This document shows, piece by piece, positions 40,273 through 49,355 of a stretch of 62,906 nt of DNA (position 1 is its first letter; each line of letters starts with the position of its first letter). Position numbers and translations under genes: made by a program. The stretch is from Candidatus Gallispira edinburgensis (GTDB taxonomy: Bacteria; Bacillota; Clostridia; Lachnospirales; CAG-274). The notes beneath the pieces were generated by a model, which ran no database searches, was not told the origin of the DNA, and was given only the letters and a program-made list of their open reading frames with translations. The stretch lies in assembly GCA_904395805.1 (NCBI GenBank), contig CAJFNV010000094.1, positions 1 to 62,906 of the forward strand, written 5' to 3'.

Positions 40273-42042
40273 TTAATTTCTTTCAATAGAAACAATTCCC
40301 TTATTGCTGTCAATAGTTACAAGAAGCTTATCCGGTATAGTTGATGCAACATCTATATCACAGAGAATGCAAGGTATCTTTAAAACTCTTGCCAGATCTA
40401 TAGCATGAGTAAAGTCACACTTACTGTCATCAGATCCTACAATTATAGCTCCTGCCTTCATCATATAAGGAATAAGTCCCTTATCAGGATTTGATGTAAC
40501 AAAAATATCTCCTGTCTTAAAATGAAGTTTTGCATCATCACAGCTTGTACAGATATTAGTATGAGCAGTAAACTTTGAAGCCTTGTTCATAACTCTTCCC
40601 TTTAAAAGAACATCGCCTACAATACCAACTTTAATTGTATTTGTAGAACCTGTTGTACCAAGAGGAGTACCTCCTGTAAATACCATAAGATCTCCGTTTT
40701 TAGCATGTCCAAGTTCAAGAGCCTTGTCTGCAAGAGCATCAAATAAAGCAGACATACTTTCATGCTCAAAGCCAACCTGCATTGGAGTTGTTCCCCATAT
40801 AAGGTTAAGCTGTCTGCATGTTCTTTCAACAGGAGAACAGCCTAAAATATCTGTAGAAGGTCTGTACTTGGCAACCTCTCTTACAGCTCTTCCTGACAAT
40901 GTAATTGTAGAAATAATTGCTGCATTTAAGTCATTTGCAGTTGTACAAGCAGAATGACTTACCGCACTTGTAATATTTCTTACTCTGAGACATTTTAAAT
41001 AAGACTTGTTAAATCTCTCAGCATAGTTTATTGAGCCTTCAACTTTTCTTGCAATTCTGTCCATAGCTGTAACAGCCTCTACAGGATAATCACCCTGAGC
41101 AGTTTCCCCTGAAAGCATAATTGCATCAGTATAATCATATATAGCATTAGCAACATCGTTAACTTCAGCTCTTGTTGGTCTGGGATTGTCGATCATAGAG
41201 TTAAGCATCTGTGTTGCTGTAATAACAGGCTTACCCTTTTCAATACATTTCTTAATAAGCATCTTCTGTACAAGAGGAACTTCCTCAAAAGGAATCTCAA
41301 CACCAAGATCACCTCTTGCAACCATAATACCGTCAGTTACCTCAAGAATTTCATCAATGTTTTCAACACCGTCTCTGTTTTCGATCTTTGATATGATCTG
41401 TACATCACTTCCGCCACACTCTTCAAGCACTCTCTTTATTTCAAGAACGTCCTTTGCTGAACGGATAAATGATGCTGCAATATAGTCAATACCAACAGAA
41501 ACACCAAACTTAATATCATCAATATCTTTTTCTGTAAGAGCAGGAAGATTAATATGCACATTAGGTAAATTAACACCCTTCTTAGTTCCGAGTAAACCTG
41601 AATTAACTACTCTGCATATTACATCATTGCCCTTTATATCAATTACAGTAAGTTCAATAAGACCGTCATCAATAAGAATAGTAGATCCAACACTTAAATC
41701 CTTTGTAATATCCTCATAAGTAACAGCCACTCTTGTATTATCACCAACAATATCATCTGTAGTGATAGTAAAAGTCTGACCTTCTTCAAGCTGAACCTTC
41801 TTGCCGTCAACCAAATCCTTTGTTCTGATTTCAGGACCTTTAGTATCAAGGATAATAGGAATAGGAGCTCCAAGCTCTTCTCTTGCCTGCTTTAAATTAG
41901 CAATTCTTGCACCATGCTCTTCATGATCTCCATGAGAAAAATTCAGTCTTGCAGCGCTTATACCTGCTTCTATAAGAGCCTTTATCTGCTCAACAGAGTT
42001 TGAAGCCGGACCTAAAGTTGCAACAATTTTAGTTTTACGCAT
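40273..42042 (-). CDS. pyk: pyruvate kinase with extra C-terminal domain
   Basis: 589 residues from the ATG at 42042, after AAGGAG; the longer frame to 42078 has no site. It catalyses the last step of glycolysis. KIVATLGPAS, ISKIENRDGVENIDEIL and MVARGDLGVEI mark the active site. The C-terminal 90 residues or so form the PEP-synthetase-like domain with Cys (ITSNPDKGLIPY then GSDDSKCDFTHA) present in many Firmicute enzymes. It is monocistronic. Confidence 0.97.
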   Translation of the reverse strand: MRKTKIVATLGPASNSVEQIKALIEAGISAARLNFSHGDHEEHGARIANLKQAREELGAPIPIILDTKGPEIRTKDLVDGKKVQLEEGQTFTITTDDIVGDNTRVAVTYEDITKDLSVGSTILIDDGLIELTVIDIKGNDVICRVVNSGLLGTKKGVNLPNVHINLPALTEKDIDDIKFGVSVGIDYIAASFIRSAKDVLEIKRVLEECGGSDVQIISKIENRDGVENIDEILEVTDGIMVARGDLGVEIPFEEVPLVQKMLIKKCIEKGKPVITATQMLNSMIDNPRPTRAEVNDVANAIYDYTDAIMLSGETAQGDYPVEAVTAMDRIARKVEGSINYAERFNKSYLKCLRVRNITSAVSHSACTTANDLNAAIISTITLSGRAVREVAKYRPSTDILGCSPVERTCRQLNLIWGTTPMQVGFEHESMSALFDALADKALELGHAKNGDLMVFTGGTPLGTTGSTNTIKVGIVGDVLLKGRVMNKASKFTAHTNICTSCDDAKLHFKTGDIFVTSNPDKGLIPYMMKAGAIIVGSDDSKCDFTHAIDLARVLKIPCILCDIDVASTIPDKLLVTIDSNKGIVSIERN

Positions 42043-42334
42043 AATAATCTCCTTCTTTACAAAATTATATTTATTCATACTAAGGTATATTCTAACACAA
42101 GAATTATAAAATTTCTACATTTTTTTCATAATTTTACATACTTTATATTTAATTTTATTATAACATTAATATTATAACCTAAGTTTGTTAAAATATAGTT
42201 TAGTATATGCAAATAATATTTATAATTTATTATAAAGCTCCGGCTTCTCCGAAAAAATATTAACACCAACTTACTGCAGAATACTACTTCTAACACATTT
42301 TTATGACCATCATAAACTCAAACTTTATTGTTCT

Positions 42335-43246
42335 TTATTTCCCTGCTGAACTATTATTGACTGGAACTCTAAATTGTATTTCTCCTGCCGCACCAACTGC
42401 GATCTCATATTCTTCAAATACAATAACCGCATCCATATCTTCATCAATATAGAATTTAGTATCTTCAGAAATCAAATCATAAAAATTCAAATCCTTCCAT
42501 AATAAATCCTTTTTTTCATCAGTCCATGACTCTATTTCTTTATTTATAGCATTTACAGCCTTCTCCTTATAATCATCTCCAAGATAATCTTTAATTGTCA
42601 AATACTCTTCTGTTTTCATATCTATATTATAAAAATTCTTTGTATTATAAGCATTAAATGTATTATCATATTTTGAAATTGAAAATGAAACAATTTCATC
42701 ACTCATTTGATATATATTATAATCCACAGTAAGCTCAACAGGATGAAAGTCTTCCTTCTTCCCGCCTGTACTGATAAATGCATCATAATATTCTTTTATA
42801 ATTTTCTCGCTTTCTGCCACCTCTTTATCAACAAAGTATTTAATTTCTTTATTTACTTTCTTTTCAAGTTTAGACTTACCTGTATTAACAAATTCAGGCA
42901 CCTTAACATTAACATACTTTATTTCATCCTCATAATGATATTCCCTAAAAGTGAAAAAATTAAAAATTTCACCTGCAACAGGTATTTCTTTCATTGTTTT
43001 TGCAAATGTCGGTGAAATATTCAACATACACACAACAATCAATGAACATGCCAATGCAAATTTTGAAACTTTAATAAGAAACAAACCGGGCTTCTTTTTA
43101 TCACGCAATGCTTCGCCTTCATTTATTGCCTTTTCTACAACTATACTTAATTCATCAGGGATTTCTACATCATTATGTTTTGAAACCATCGTTTCCAGGT
43201 ACTTATCAAACTCATCCAATGAATTTTTATTGTTTCTGCCATTCAT
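42335..43246 (-). CDS. RsiV-like anti-sigma factor
   Basis: 303 residues. An N-terminal cytoplasmic part (about 1-57) is followed by one membrane helix (FALACSLIVVCMLNI) and an extracellular domain. The last 150 residues resemble DUF4163/DUF3298, as in RsiV, with VELTVDYNIYQMSDEIVSF and a C-terminal FEEYEIAVGAAG. RsiV binds lysozyme in Bacillus and in Clostridioides, which triggers its cleavage and frees the sigma factor. Here that role is inferred. It overlaps the sigma gene by 20 bases. Confidence 0.8.
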   Translation of the reverse strand: MNGRNNKNSLDEFDKYLETMVSKHNDVEIPDELSIVVEKAINEGEALRDKKKPGLFLIKVSKFALACSLIVVCMLNISPTFAKTMKEIPVAGEIFNFFTFREYHYEDEIKYVNVKVPEFVNTGKSKLEKKVNKEIKYFVDKEVAESEKIIKEYYDAFISTGGKKEDFHPVELTVDYNIYQMSDEIVSFSISKYDNTFNAYNTKNFYNIDMKTEEYLTIKDYLGDDYKEKAVNAINKEIESWTDEKKDLLWKDLNFYDLISEDTKFYIDEDMDAVIVFEEYEIAVGAAGEIQFRVPVNNSSAGK

Positions 43247-43736
43247 AAAATTCGACCTCCATTTCCTTTTTTAATATAGAAAGCGCTTTGTATAATCTTG
43301 ATTTTACAGTATTTGGATTTGTATTTGTAACCTCAGCAATTTCTGATATTTTCATACCGTTAAAATATCTTAAAATAATAATATTTCTTAAATTGTTCTC
43401 CAATTTATTAATTGCTTGGTTCAAAATCATCATATTTTCAGTTTCATCTTCAAAATTTTCACTCTGTCCATAACTTTCAATATATTCAATAGTTATTTCT
43501 TTTTCTTTCTTTTTTATAAAAGCCAGACATTCATTTATCAATATCCTGCAAAACCATGTATCCATATATTGCAATTCTTTCAGCTGTCTGCAATTTTTAA
43601 TTGCTTTTACAATTGCGTTATGCAATACGTCTAAGGAATCATCCTTATTTTTCATATAACTCATAGCAATCTTAAAGTATTTTATTTGATTATCTCTGAT
43701 TAAATCATTCAATTTATCATTTATATTCGTTTCCAT
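43227..43736 (-). CDS. ECF sigma factor, SigV-like
   Basis: 169 residues, with sigma region 2 (YMKNKDDSLDVLHNAIVKAI) and region 4 (NPNTVKSRLYKALSILKKEM). It is cotranscribed with the RsiV-like anti-sigma factor. The pair should control wall-modification genes, for example lysozyme resistance; the target promoters are not visible here. The ATG has only a weak upstream ribosome site in AT-rich DNA. Confidence 0.9.
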   Translation of the reverse strand: METNINDKLNDLIRDNQIKYFKIAMSYMKNKDDSLDVLHNAIVKAIKNCRQLKELQYMDTWFCRILINECLAFIKKKEKEITIEYIESYGQSENFEDETENMMILNQAINKLENNLRNIIILRYFNGMKISEIAEVTNTNPNTVKSRLYKALSILKKEMEVEFYEWQKQ

Positions 43737-43959
43737 TTATATTCACCACCAATATCATTATTACTTAAATTTTATATACTTCATACCGGTATTTATATCA
43801 ATAATTTTTATATAAATCTATCCTCCTTTTTACCTCTTACATATATTAGATATTTCAATAAATAAAAAGTTTATAAAAATATAAAATTTTTTTTATTTTT
43901 ATAAAAATCTAATTATATATATCATTGCAAACAATTTATTTAATAACCTTACCTTATAA

Positions 43960-43996
43960 AAATAAATGCTGAGAGTTGATCCCTCAGCATTTATTT
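43960..43996. terminator. bidirectional hairpin
   Basis: Stem AAATAAATGCTGAG / CTCAGCATTTATTT. The surrounding gap (43737-44057) holds no gene I can support. Confidence 0.7.
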
Positions 43997-44057
43997 CAAT
44001 AAACATCAAACTACTTTAACACTATCATTTACAGAGTTTAAATTTATCCTAAAAAGC

Positions 44058-44086
44058 AAAAAAGCCTGATAAAATCAGGCTTTTTT
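44058..44086 (-). terminator. original tRNA-Lys terminator left at the element boundary
   Basis: Stem AAAAAAGCCTGAT / ATCAGGCTTTTTT directly abuts the displaced tRNA-Lys 3' end. On the minus strand it would follow the tRNA, so it is best read as the pre-integration terminator. Confidence 0.75.
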
Positions 44087-44087
44087 G

Positions 44088-44139
44088 ACAAGTGAGACAT
44101 TCGGGATTCGAACCCGAGACCCCTTGATTAAAAGTCAAG
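44088..44139 (-). repeat. attL: displaced 3' half of tRNA-Lys
   Basis: This 52-bp block is identical to 62729-62780. It covers the anticodon loop to the 3' end of the tRNA and stops at the anticodon stem, after which the sequence differs. It is a tRNA fragment, not a functional gene. Confidence 0.95.
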
Positions 44140-44749
44140 AAAAGCATTGAAACAAAACACACAAAAATAACCATTATCCTTTAAATTCTTGATAAATAGT
44201 AATGTTAATTATACCGTAATTAATAATAATAAACAGTTTTAAGTCAGTCAAATTATCAGTCAGTTAAAAAAATAAGGTGCGTGCAATCTTCTTCGTTTTC
44301 ACATATTAGTTTATTCCAATCTACAGGAAATTATCGAACTGTTTTTTGTACACAATAAAATAAAAGAAAAATAATAAAACATGTTAAAAAATCTATATTT
44401 TACAAGTTTTCTGATCTTACCTCAATTTATACCATTCAATAATAAATTACCCAAAACCATAGATTTTAAGCCACTTTACCGAACTAAATCAAAATCATTG
44501 CTTTTTTCTTTACCATATTACATATATCTTTAAAGAAAGACGATAAATGCTTATATCTACAATAAATATTGCATTTATATCAAATGTTACTGTTCATTTG
44601 ATGTTATATTAATACCATGCATAAAAACGTATTATTTTATTAAGAAATATCAACATATTTAATTTTGTATAGAAATTTATCGAACCATCGCCCGAAACCA
44701 TCAAAATAACCATTTCGCAAAATATTTTTATAAAAAACATCATTTTATA
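44140..44749. other. non-coding left end of the element
   Basis: About 610 AT-rich bases without a supported gene. It holds the repeats AGTCAGTCAAA (44242-44252) and TCAGTCAG (44256-44263), which recur at the right end and are probable integrase arm sites, and GTGCGTGCAA (44277-44286), which recurs at the integrase promoter. Confidence 0.6.
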
Positions 44750-44789
44750 TTGACAAATAGATTAAATGACATTATAATTTAATTGTCAA
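44750..44789 (+). promoter_or_regulatory. promoter of serine recombinase 1 flanked by an inverted repeat
   Basis: TTGACA (44750-44755), 17 bp, TATAAT (44773-44778). The arms TTGACAA and TTGTCAA (44783-44789) bracket the core promoter and may be an operator. Confidence 0.7.
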
Positions 44790-44832
44790 AATATCTATAG
44801 TTTAAATAATAATATTGAGAGGTGATACTTAT

Positions 44833-45513
44833 ATGTGTAATGTTTATAGTTATATGAGAATCAGTACAGAGGAAGAAAGAGGTTTACAGAAGTTTACTAG
44901 ACAAGAAAACGCATTACAAAAATACGCAAAAGAAAATCATATTGAATATACACTTGAATTTAAAGAAGATAAGAGCGGCAAGAACTTTACTGATCGCAAA
45001 GAATGGTGCAAGCTTGAAAGCATTGTAAAAGCTGGTGATACTATTGTATTCAAAGATATATATAGATTTACACGGCAGGCAGAAGAAGGCTACAGAAAAT
45101 ATATGCAACTTCTTAATGAAGGAGTAGAGCTTATTTTTATTGATAATCAGACGGTAAGCACTCCATATATTAAACAACTATTGAATGTAGCAAAAGCTCA
45201 AAATTTAGTGGCTAGAACAAGTCTTGAAAGTACCGTTAAACTGCTTTTAATAGTTGAGCTTGACAGAGCAGAACAAGAAAGAGCCGCAACAGTACAACGA
45301 ATTAGAGACGGTATAGCTGCTAGCAGCAAGAAGTCTGGTAGACCAAAAGGTAAACTTGACAAAATGACAAATGAATTAAGAGAGGATATTAAATTGCTGC
45401 TCAACGACAGAAGTATTAAGTATATTGATTTAATGAAAAAACATAGAATTAGCAGAAATACTTTAAAAAAATATATTGATATTGTTAAAAAAGATAAAAC
45501 ATCCGTTTACTAA
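44833..45513 (+). CDS. serine recombinase, resolvase/invertase type (1)
   Basis: 226 residues from the ATG at 44833, after GAGAGGTG. The resolvase N-terminal domain shows the active-site serine at residue 11 (YSYMRIST) and the conserved Arg-rich catalytic stretch FKDIYRFTR. LLIVELDRAEQERAATVQRI is the helix E region, and the C-terminal HTH reads YIDLMKKHRISRNTLKKYI. It may resolve multimers or invert DNA in the element. A second, different recombinase lies at 50810-51412. Confidence 0.88.
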   Translation: MCNVYSYMRISTEEERGLQKFTRQENALQKYAKENHIEYTLEFKEDKSGKNFTDRKEWCKLESIVKAGDTIVFKDIYRFTRQAEEGYRKYMQLLNEGVELIFIDNQTVSTPYIKQLLNVAKAQNLVARTSLESTVKLLLIVELDRAEQERAATVQRIRDGIAASSKKSGRPKGKLDKMTNELREDIKLLLNDRSIKYIDLMKKHRISRNTLKKYIDIVKKDKTSVY

Positions 45514-45569
45514 CATTATTTAGTATAATCTTAAAAGTACATTATTATATAATTTCCAAGAAAAAGACA

Positions 45570-45586
45570 GTGAACAATTTGTTCAC
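45570..45586. promoter_or_regulatory. perfect palindrome GTGAACAATTTGTTCAC
   Basis: A 17-bp perfect palindrome in the gap after recombinase 1. Its TGAACA half-site recurs upstream of recombinase 2. It may be a recombination or operator site. Confidence 0.45.
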
Positions 45587-45606
45587 CCACAACTTATATA
45601 TAAACA

Positions 45607-45637
45607 AAAAAGGAACCGATTGAGTCTGGTTCCTTTT
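45607..45637. terminator. bidirectional hairpin
   Basis: Stem AAAAGGAACC / GGTTCCTTTT with T-runs on both sides. It directly follows the 38-codon remnant on the minus strand. Confidence 0.8.
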
Positions 45638-45657
45638 GCTGTATATGGATCAATATA

Positions 45658-45774
45658 TTATTTACCACATAATATATCTAAGGTTCTTTTAATTATTTGG
45701 CTATTTGTATATTCACTTTTATCATTTGAAAATTGAATGTTTATTCCATTACCTATTAAAATTGTTTTTTCCAT
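45658..45774 (-). pseudogene. remnant of a nucleotide-binding (SIR2/AbiH-like) protein, 38 codons
   Basis: A short frame starts MEKTILIGNGINIQF behind AAGGTGGAAG and ends after LDILCGK at a stop. The ILIGNGINIQF start resembles the Rossmann-type glycine loop at the N-terminus of SIR2-like and AbiH-like defence proteins. It is far too short for that family and runs straight into a terminator. It is therefore probably the surviving 5' end of a deleted gene, still with its ribosome site. Confidence 0.45.
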
Positions 45775-45974
45775 ACTTCCACCTTATATCATAATGTATT
45801 TTAATCTTTTTTAATAATAGCATATATTTTATATTATGACAAGAATTATTATTTATTTGTTGAATTTTAAAATGTATTATTTTGTCGATATTTATTGAAC
45901 CAAAAAGAAACATGTGGTATAATTTATATGTTATAATATAATATAATTAAATAAAGATAAAGAAGGTGTTACTA

Positions 45975-46253
45975 ATGAAAAAATCTGAAACTGGTGATCA
46001 AATTAAAAGTTTTGCTAAAATTTTATATGTGTTATGTATTTTAATAGCAATTATATCCCTATTGATAGGATTATCTGAAAGTAATGGTATTGTTATATTA
46101 AGTAGTATAGTCGGTGCTATAATAATCAGTTTTAATTACCTATTGATAAAAGGATTTGGTGAGCTTATTAATGATATAGCTGAAATTAAAATAATTGCTA
46201 AAAAAAATTTCATTGACGATTTACCTGATATGGATGAAACTCTTGACAAATAA
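45975..46253 (+). CDS. small two-helix membrane protein
   Basis: 92 residues from the ATG at 45975, after GAAGGTG. Two hydrophobic segments (ILYVLCILIAIISLLIG and IVILSSIVGAIIISF) lead to a charged C-terminus. It is the first gene of a three-gene cargo cassette with the zinc-ribbon/TPR protein and the stalk-domain protein, and starts before them with short gaps. No function is known. Confidence 0.65.
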   Translation: MKKSETGDQIKSFAKILYVLCILIAIISLLIGLSESNGIVILSSIVGAIIISFNYLLIKGFGELINDIAEIKIIAKKNFIDDLPDMDETLDK

Positions 46254-46280
46254 AATGTGTATAGAATGAGGGGCGATAAT

Positions 46281-48074
46281 ATGGAAAATAGATATACAAT
46301 TATAGATGATAAGCAGTCATATATGTTTCAAAAGGGCTGCCCTGTACATTGCATACACACCAGAATTCTTAAGGATAATAAATCTAAAAATACTTTGGCT
46401 CAAATTAAATTTATTAATACAAGCAAGTCAGTATCGTCCATATATATAGAAATAACATGTTATGACCCTGCAAATAATTGTTTAGGGAATATATCTAATG
46501 TTGTTTATACAAATGTCAATGCAGCTAGGAATGCAACCTTTGGAGATCGACAGCCTATTAATATTCGTAATAACACTGCCAATATAAAACTAAAGATAAA
46601 TAAAATAATTTTTTTAGATGGTGAAATTTGGGAAAATCAATGTGATACAGAATTGAAAATTATTAATGATTTTAAAACTACATCATCTCTTGAAGATCTA
46701 GAAGAAATTTATATAGAGGAATTAACTAAAAACGGTATTAAAGCAAATTTTCTTTTTTGTGAAACAGATGACTATTGGATATGCCCTTGCGGAGCTGTAA
46801 ATGAAACTGATAGTTGTTATAAATGTGGTGCAACTAAGGAATTAAATCAAAAATTATTAAATTTAGATTTTTTAAACAAAGAAAAAGAGACATTAGTTGC
46901 TAAAAAAGCAGAGCTTGTCACAATAAAAGAAAGAAAAAATAAGATTACATTAATTGTATTAATTTGCTGTGTTTTTGTTATAATTGTAGTTTTGGCTATT
47001 AGATCAAACTTAGCACAAAAAAATAAATATCAATATGCCTTAGACTGTTATAATAATAAAGATTATTATGCGGCAATGAATAATTTTTCAGAGTTAGATG
47101 ACTATAAAGATAGTGAAGAATTCTATAAAAAATCCAGTCAAGTGTATAATGCTATGACAATATATGATAGCGGAGATATAAATGGCACCATTGATTACAT
47201 ACATAATGAAAAACTTGATTTTTCGGAAGGTACACAATTATTGCACTGGTGTTATTATAAACTTGGCGATGAGTATTATCAAAAGGCATTGAAAAATTCT
47301 GATAGCTTTTACTACAACAAAGCTATCGAAAATTTTAGTTTATTAAATGACTATGCTGATAGTAAAATCAGAATTGCGGATGCATATATGCATATGAATA
47401 ATTATAAAACAGCATTGGAAGTTTTAAATTCGATAAAAGACAAAGAATATTATAAAGATTATACTGGTGAGATATCATCTAAAATAATTGATTGTAATAA
47501 TGGGATATTATATGTTGATGCTATTAATTTGATTAATTCCGGTAAAATTACTGAAGGTATAGAAAAACTAAAAACAGTTGATACAGACTTTATTGATACA
47601 AAAGAAATGCTGGATAAATGGTCTATAGCCCAAAGCAAAGGACTTATTGGTAAATGGAAAGGCGATAATGATTTTGTAAAAGGCATTTTTGTTGGGTTAA
47701 TGTGTGAAGATAACGATATATGTTATAATATTAAAATATATTATACAAACTATACTAAACAATATATAAAATCAATTGATAATTCTTTAAAAATAGATTT
47801 GGGCTATGGTACAGATATTACAGAAGATTATAATAACGCAATAATACCAACAAGTTATTTCAATAACAGTGAAACTGATAAAAATATTATTAATACAGCC
47901 ATTGCTGGGAACGGTAAGTTAATAGGCGACAGTAACAACAGTAAAGAAGAAATATACTATGACTATTACTTAAGCAAAGAAAATAACAATTTGATTTTAA
48001 CTATCAATGGGCATACACTATTTGGTGGTGAAATAAAAAGTAGTGAACAATTCAAATTTACAAAAGTACTTTAA
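46281..48074 (+). CDS. zinc-ribbon, single-pass membrane protein with TPR-like repeats
   Basis: 597 residues from the ATG at 46281, after GAGGGGCG. The N-terminal 150 residues look beta-rich. A four-cysteine ribbon (CPCGAVNETDSCYKCG) lies near 175, a membrane helix near 230 (ITLIVLICCVFVIIVVLAI), and TPR-like units with DYKDSEEFYKKSS and DYADSKIRIADAY at about 250-400. A C-terminal domain of about 130 residues follows. This build is found as cargo in clostridial mobile elements, but its job is unknown. Confidence 0.7.
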   Translation: MENRYTIIDDKQSYMFQKGCPVHCIHTRILKDNKSKNTLAQIKFINTSKSVSSIYIEITCYDPANNCLGNISNVVYTNVNAARNATFGDRQPINIRNNTANIKLKINKIIFLDGEIWENQCDTELKIINDFKTTSSLEDLEEIYIEELTKNGIKANFLFCETDDYWICPCGAVNETDSCYKCGATKELNQKLLNLDFLNKEKETLVAKKAELVTIKERKNKITLIVLICCVFVIIVVLAIRSNLAQKNKYQYALDCYNNKDYYAAMNNFSELDDYKDSEEFYKKSSQVYNAMTIYDSGDINGTIDYIHNEKLDFSEGTQLLHWCYYKLGDEYYQKALKNSDSFYYNKAIENFSLLNDYADSKIRIADAYMHMNNYKTALEVLNSIKDKEYYKDYTGEISSKIIDCNNGILYVDAINLINSGKITEGIEKLKTVDTDFIDTKEMLDKWSIAQSKGLIGKWKGDNDFVKGIFVGLMCEDNDICYNIKIYYTNYTKQYIKSIDNSLKIDLGYGTDITEDYNNAIIPTSYFNNSETDKNIINTAIAGNGKLIGDSNNSKEEIYYDYYLSKENNNLILTINGHTLFGGEIKSSEQFKFTKVL

Positions 48075-48092
48075 AATCAGGGAGGTATCTAT

Positions 48093-49061
48093 ATGAAAAA
48101 AGTTATTAAGATAATTTGTTTCGTATTAACTTTTACATTAATGTTTCAAATTACTAACATGCCTGTTTTAGCAAGCGGATACAGCACATATTCTAATACT
48201 GCAGTATATATTAATAATTACCCTATACCTTCAACTAAATTTAATAATAAAATTTATTTAATGGTGTCTGATCTGTTAAATTATGGATTTAATACATCAT
48301 GGAATGAGTATTCAAGAGTTATAACAATCACCCGTAATGTTGACAAAAATGAAATAGATGTTTTGCCAACATTCTTGCCAACAGATAATTGTTTAGGGAA
48401 AGCCCACATACAATTTTTAGATACGGATATTAAAATTAATATTAACGGGACATTTATTGAGACTTATGGTTCACCCAATGGAAATGTATATTTTGATGTT
48501 AATTCACTCAATTTTTTTGAAAATATAAGTGTCGCTTATAGGAGCGATATTGATGCTTATAAAATATGGATATCTGATCTTAATGATGGATTGAATGAAC
48601 CTTGGCAATTAAGAAAACTTGATTATCAAGAAAAAAATTACACTGGTTATAATGAAAATTGTGATACTCTGTATTTATATGATAGTCCAGGTTATATTGA
48701 AGAATATGGAGATGTTTTTTGTATTAGCGGAGCCTTTTATAATAATGACAAAACAATGGGTGCTACTCCCAAGGGCACTTTCCGCATTATAGATATAATA
48801 GATGCCAATGGAAAATCCAGAAAGCTTGGCGGCAGAACTTATGCTTTAGAATATTATGTGGATAATAACAGTTATACCATTTTGCCTTACTTCCAAAACC
48901 TTACAGATTTTAAGACTTCGTTTATGTTTTGGTTTAATTCAGAAGAATTAAAGCCATCATCAGCAAATGATGGTAGAGGACTTGTAAAATGGGAATTTGA
49001 AAGTGACGATTATATATGGAGTGGTGAATTTAGAACGGAAAATTTACCTAATAATTATTAA
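48093..49061 (+). CDS. secreted stalk-domain (copper amine oxidase N-like) protein
   Basis: 322 residues. Signal peptide about 1-28 (cleavage near LASG). The next 65 residues match the copper amine oxidase N-terminal-like stalk domain: VYINNYPIPSTKFNNKIYLM and LLNYGFNTSWNEYSRVITIT. The C-terminal 200 residues are beta-rich and unassigned. AGGGAGG precedes the ATG. It is the last gene of the cargo cassette; a terminator follows at 49099. Confidence 0.75.
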   Translation: MKKVIKIICFVLTFTLMFQITNMPVLASGYSTYSNTAVYINNYPIPSTKFNNKIYLMVSDLLNYGFNTSWNEYSRVITITRNVDKNEIDVLPTFLPTDNCLGKAHIQFLDTDIKININGTFIETYGSPNGNVYFDVNSLNFFENISVAYRSDIDAYKIWISDLNDGLNEPWQLRKLDYQEKNYTGYNENCDTLYLYDSPGYIEEYGDVFCISGAFYNNDKTMGATPKGTFRIIDIIDANGKSRKLGGRTYALEYYVDNNSYTILPYFQNLTDFKTSFMFWFNSEELKPSSANDGRGLVKWEFESDDYIWSGEFRTENLPNNY

Positions 49062-49098
49062 AAAGTTATTAACTAAATAAAGTCTATAGCCTAAAAAA

Positions 49099-49128
49099 GG
49101 GCTGTCGGTTAATACCGATTTTTGCCCC
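49099..49128 (+). terminator. intrinsic terminator after the stalk-domain gene
   Basis: Outer GGGC/GCCC and inner TCGGT/ACCGA stems occur near a T-run. Confidence 0.65.
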
Positions 49129-49140
49129 TAACACTTTAAA

Positions 49141-49205
49141 AAAGAGACAGCCCTGTAAAATTCAAGCTTTCTCAAGGCTTTGAATCTTCATTGGACTGTC
49201 TCTTT
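49141..49205. repeat. large imperfect hairpin with AAAGAGACAG ends
   Basis: Arms AAAGAGACAG (49141-49150) and CTGTCTCTTT (49196-49205) are perfectly complementary; an inner TTCAAGC / GCTTTGAA stem is also present. It could be a strong terminator or the residue of a small transposable element. The rest of 49206-49355 has no gene I can support. Confidence 0.6.
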
Positions 49206-49355
49206 CATTTAGTTATATTTATTTTTGAGCACAAAAACCAAGCCCCTCTCTGTTTCATTTTCGGACTTGATTTTCTATCTGTTTTTATGCTGTTTTATTT
49301 TCTTTTTCCCATTCATATTTCTCGATTTCATGACGAAGGAATCGGTGATATTTAT

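Noticed and set aside
44091-44139. A second tRNA-Lys gene
   Set aside because: Only the part from the anticodon loop to the 3' end is present; the 5' half is missing. It is the displaced fragment at attL.
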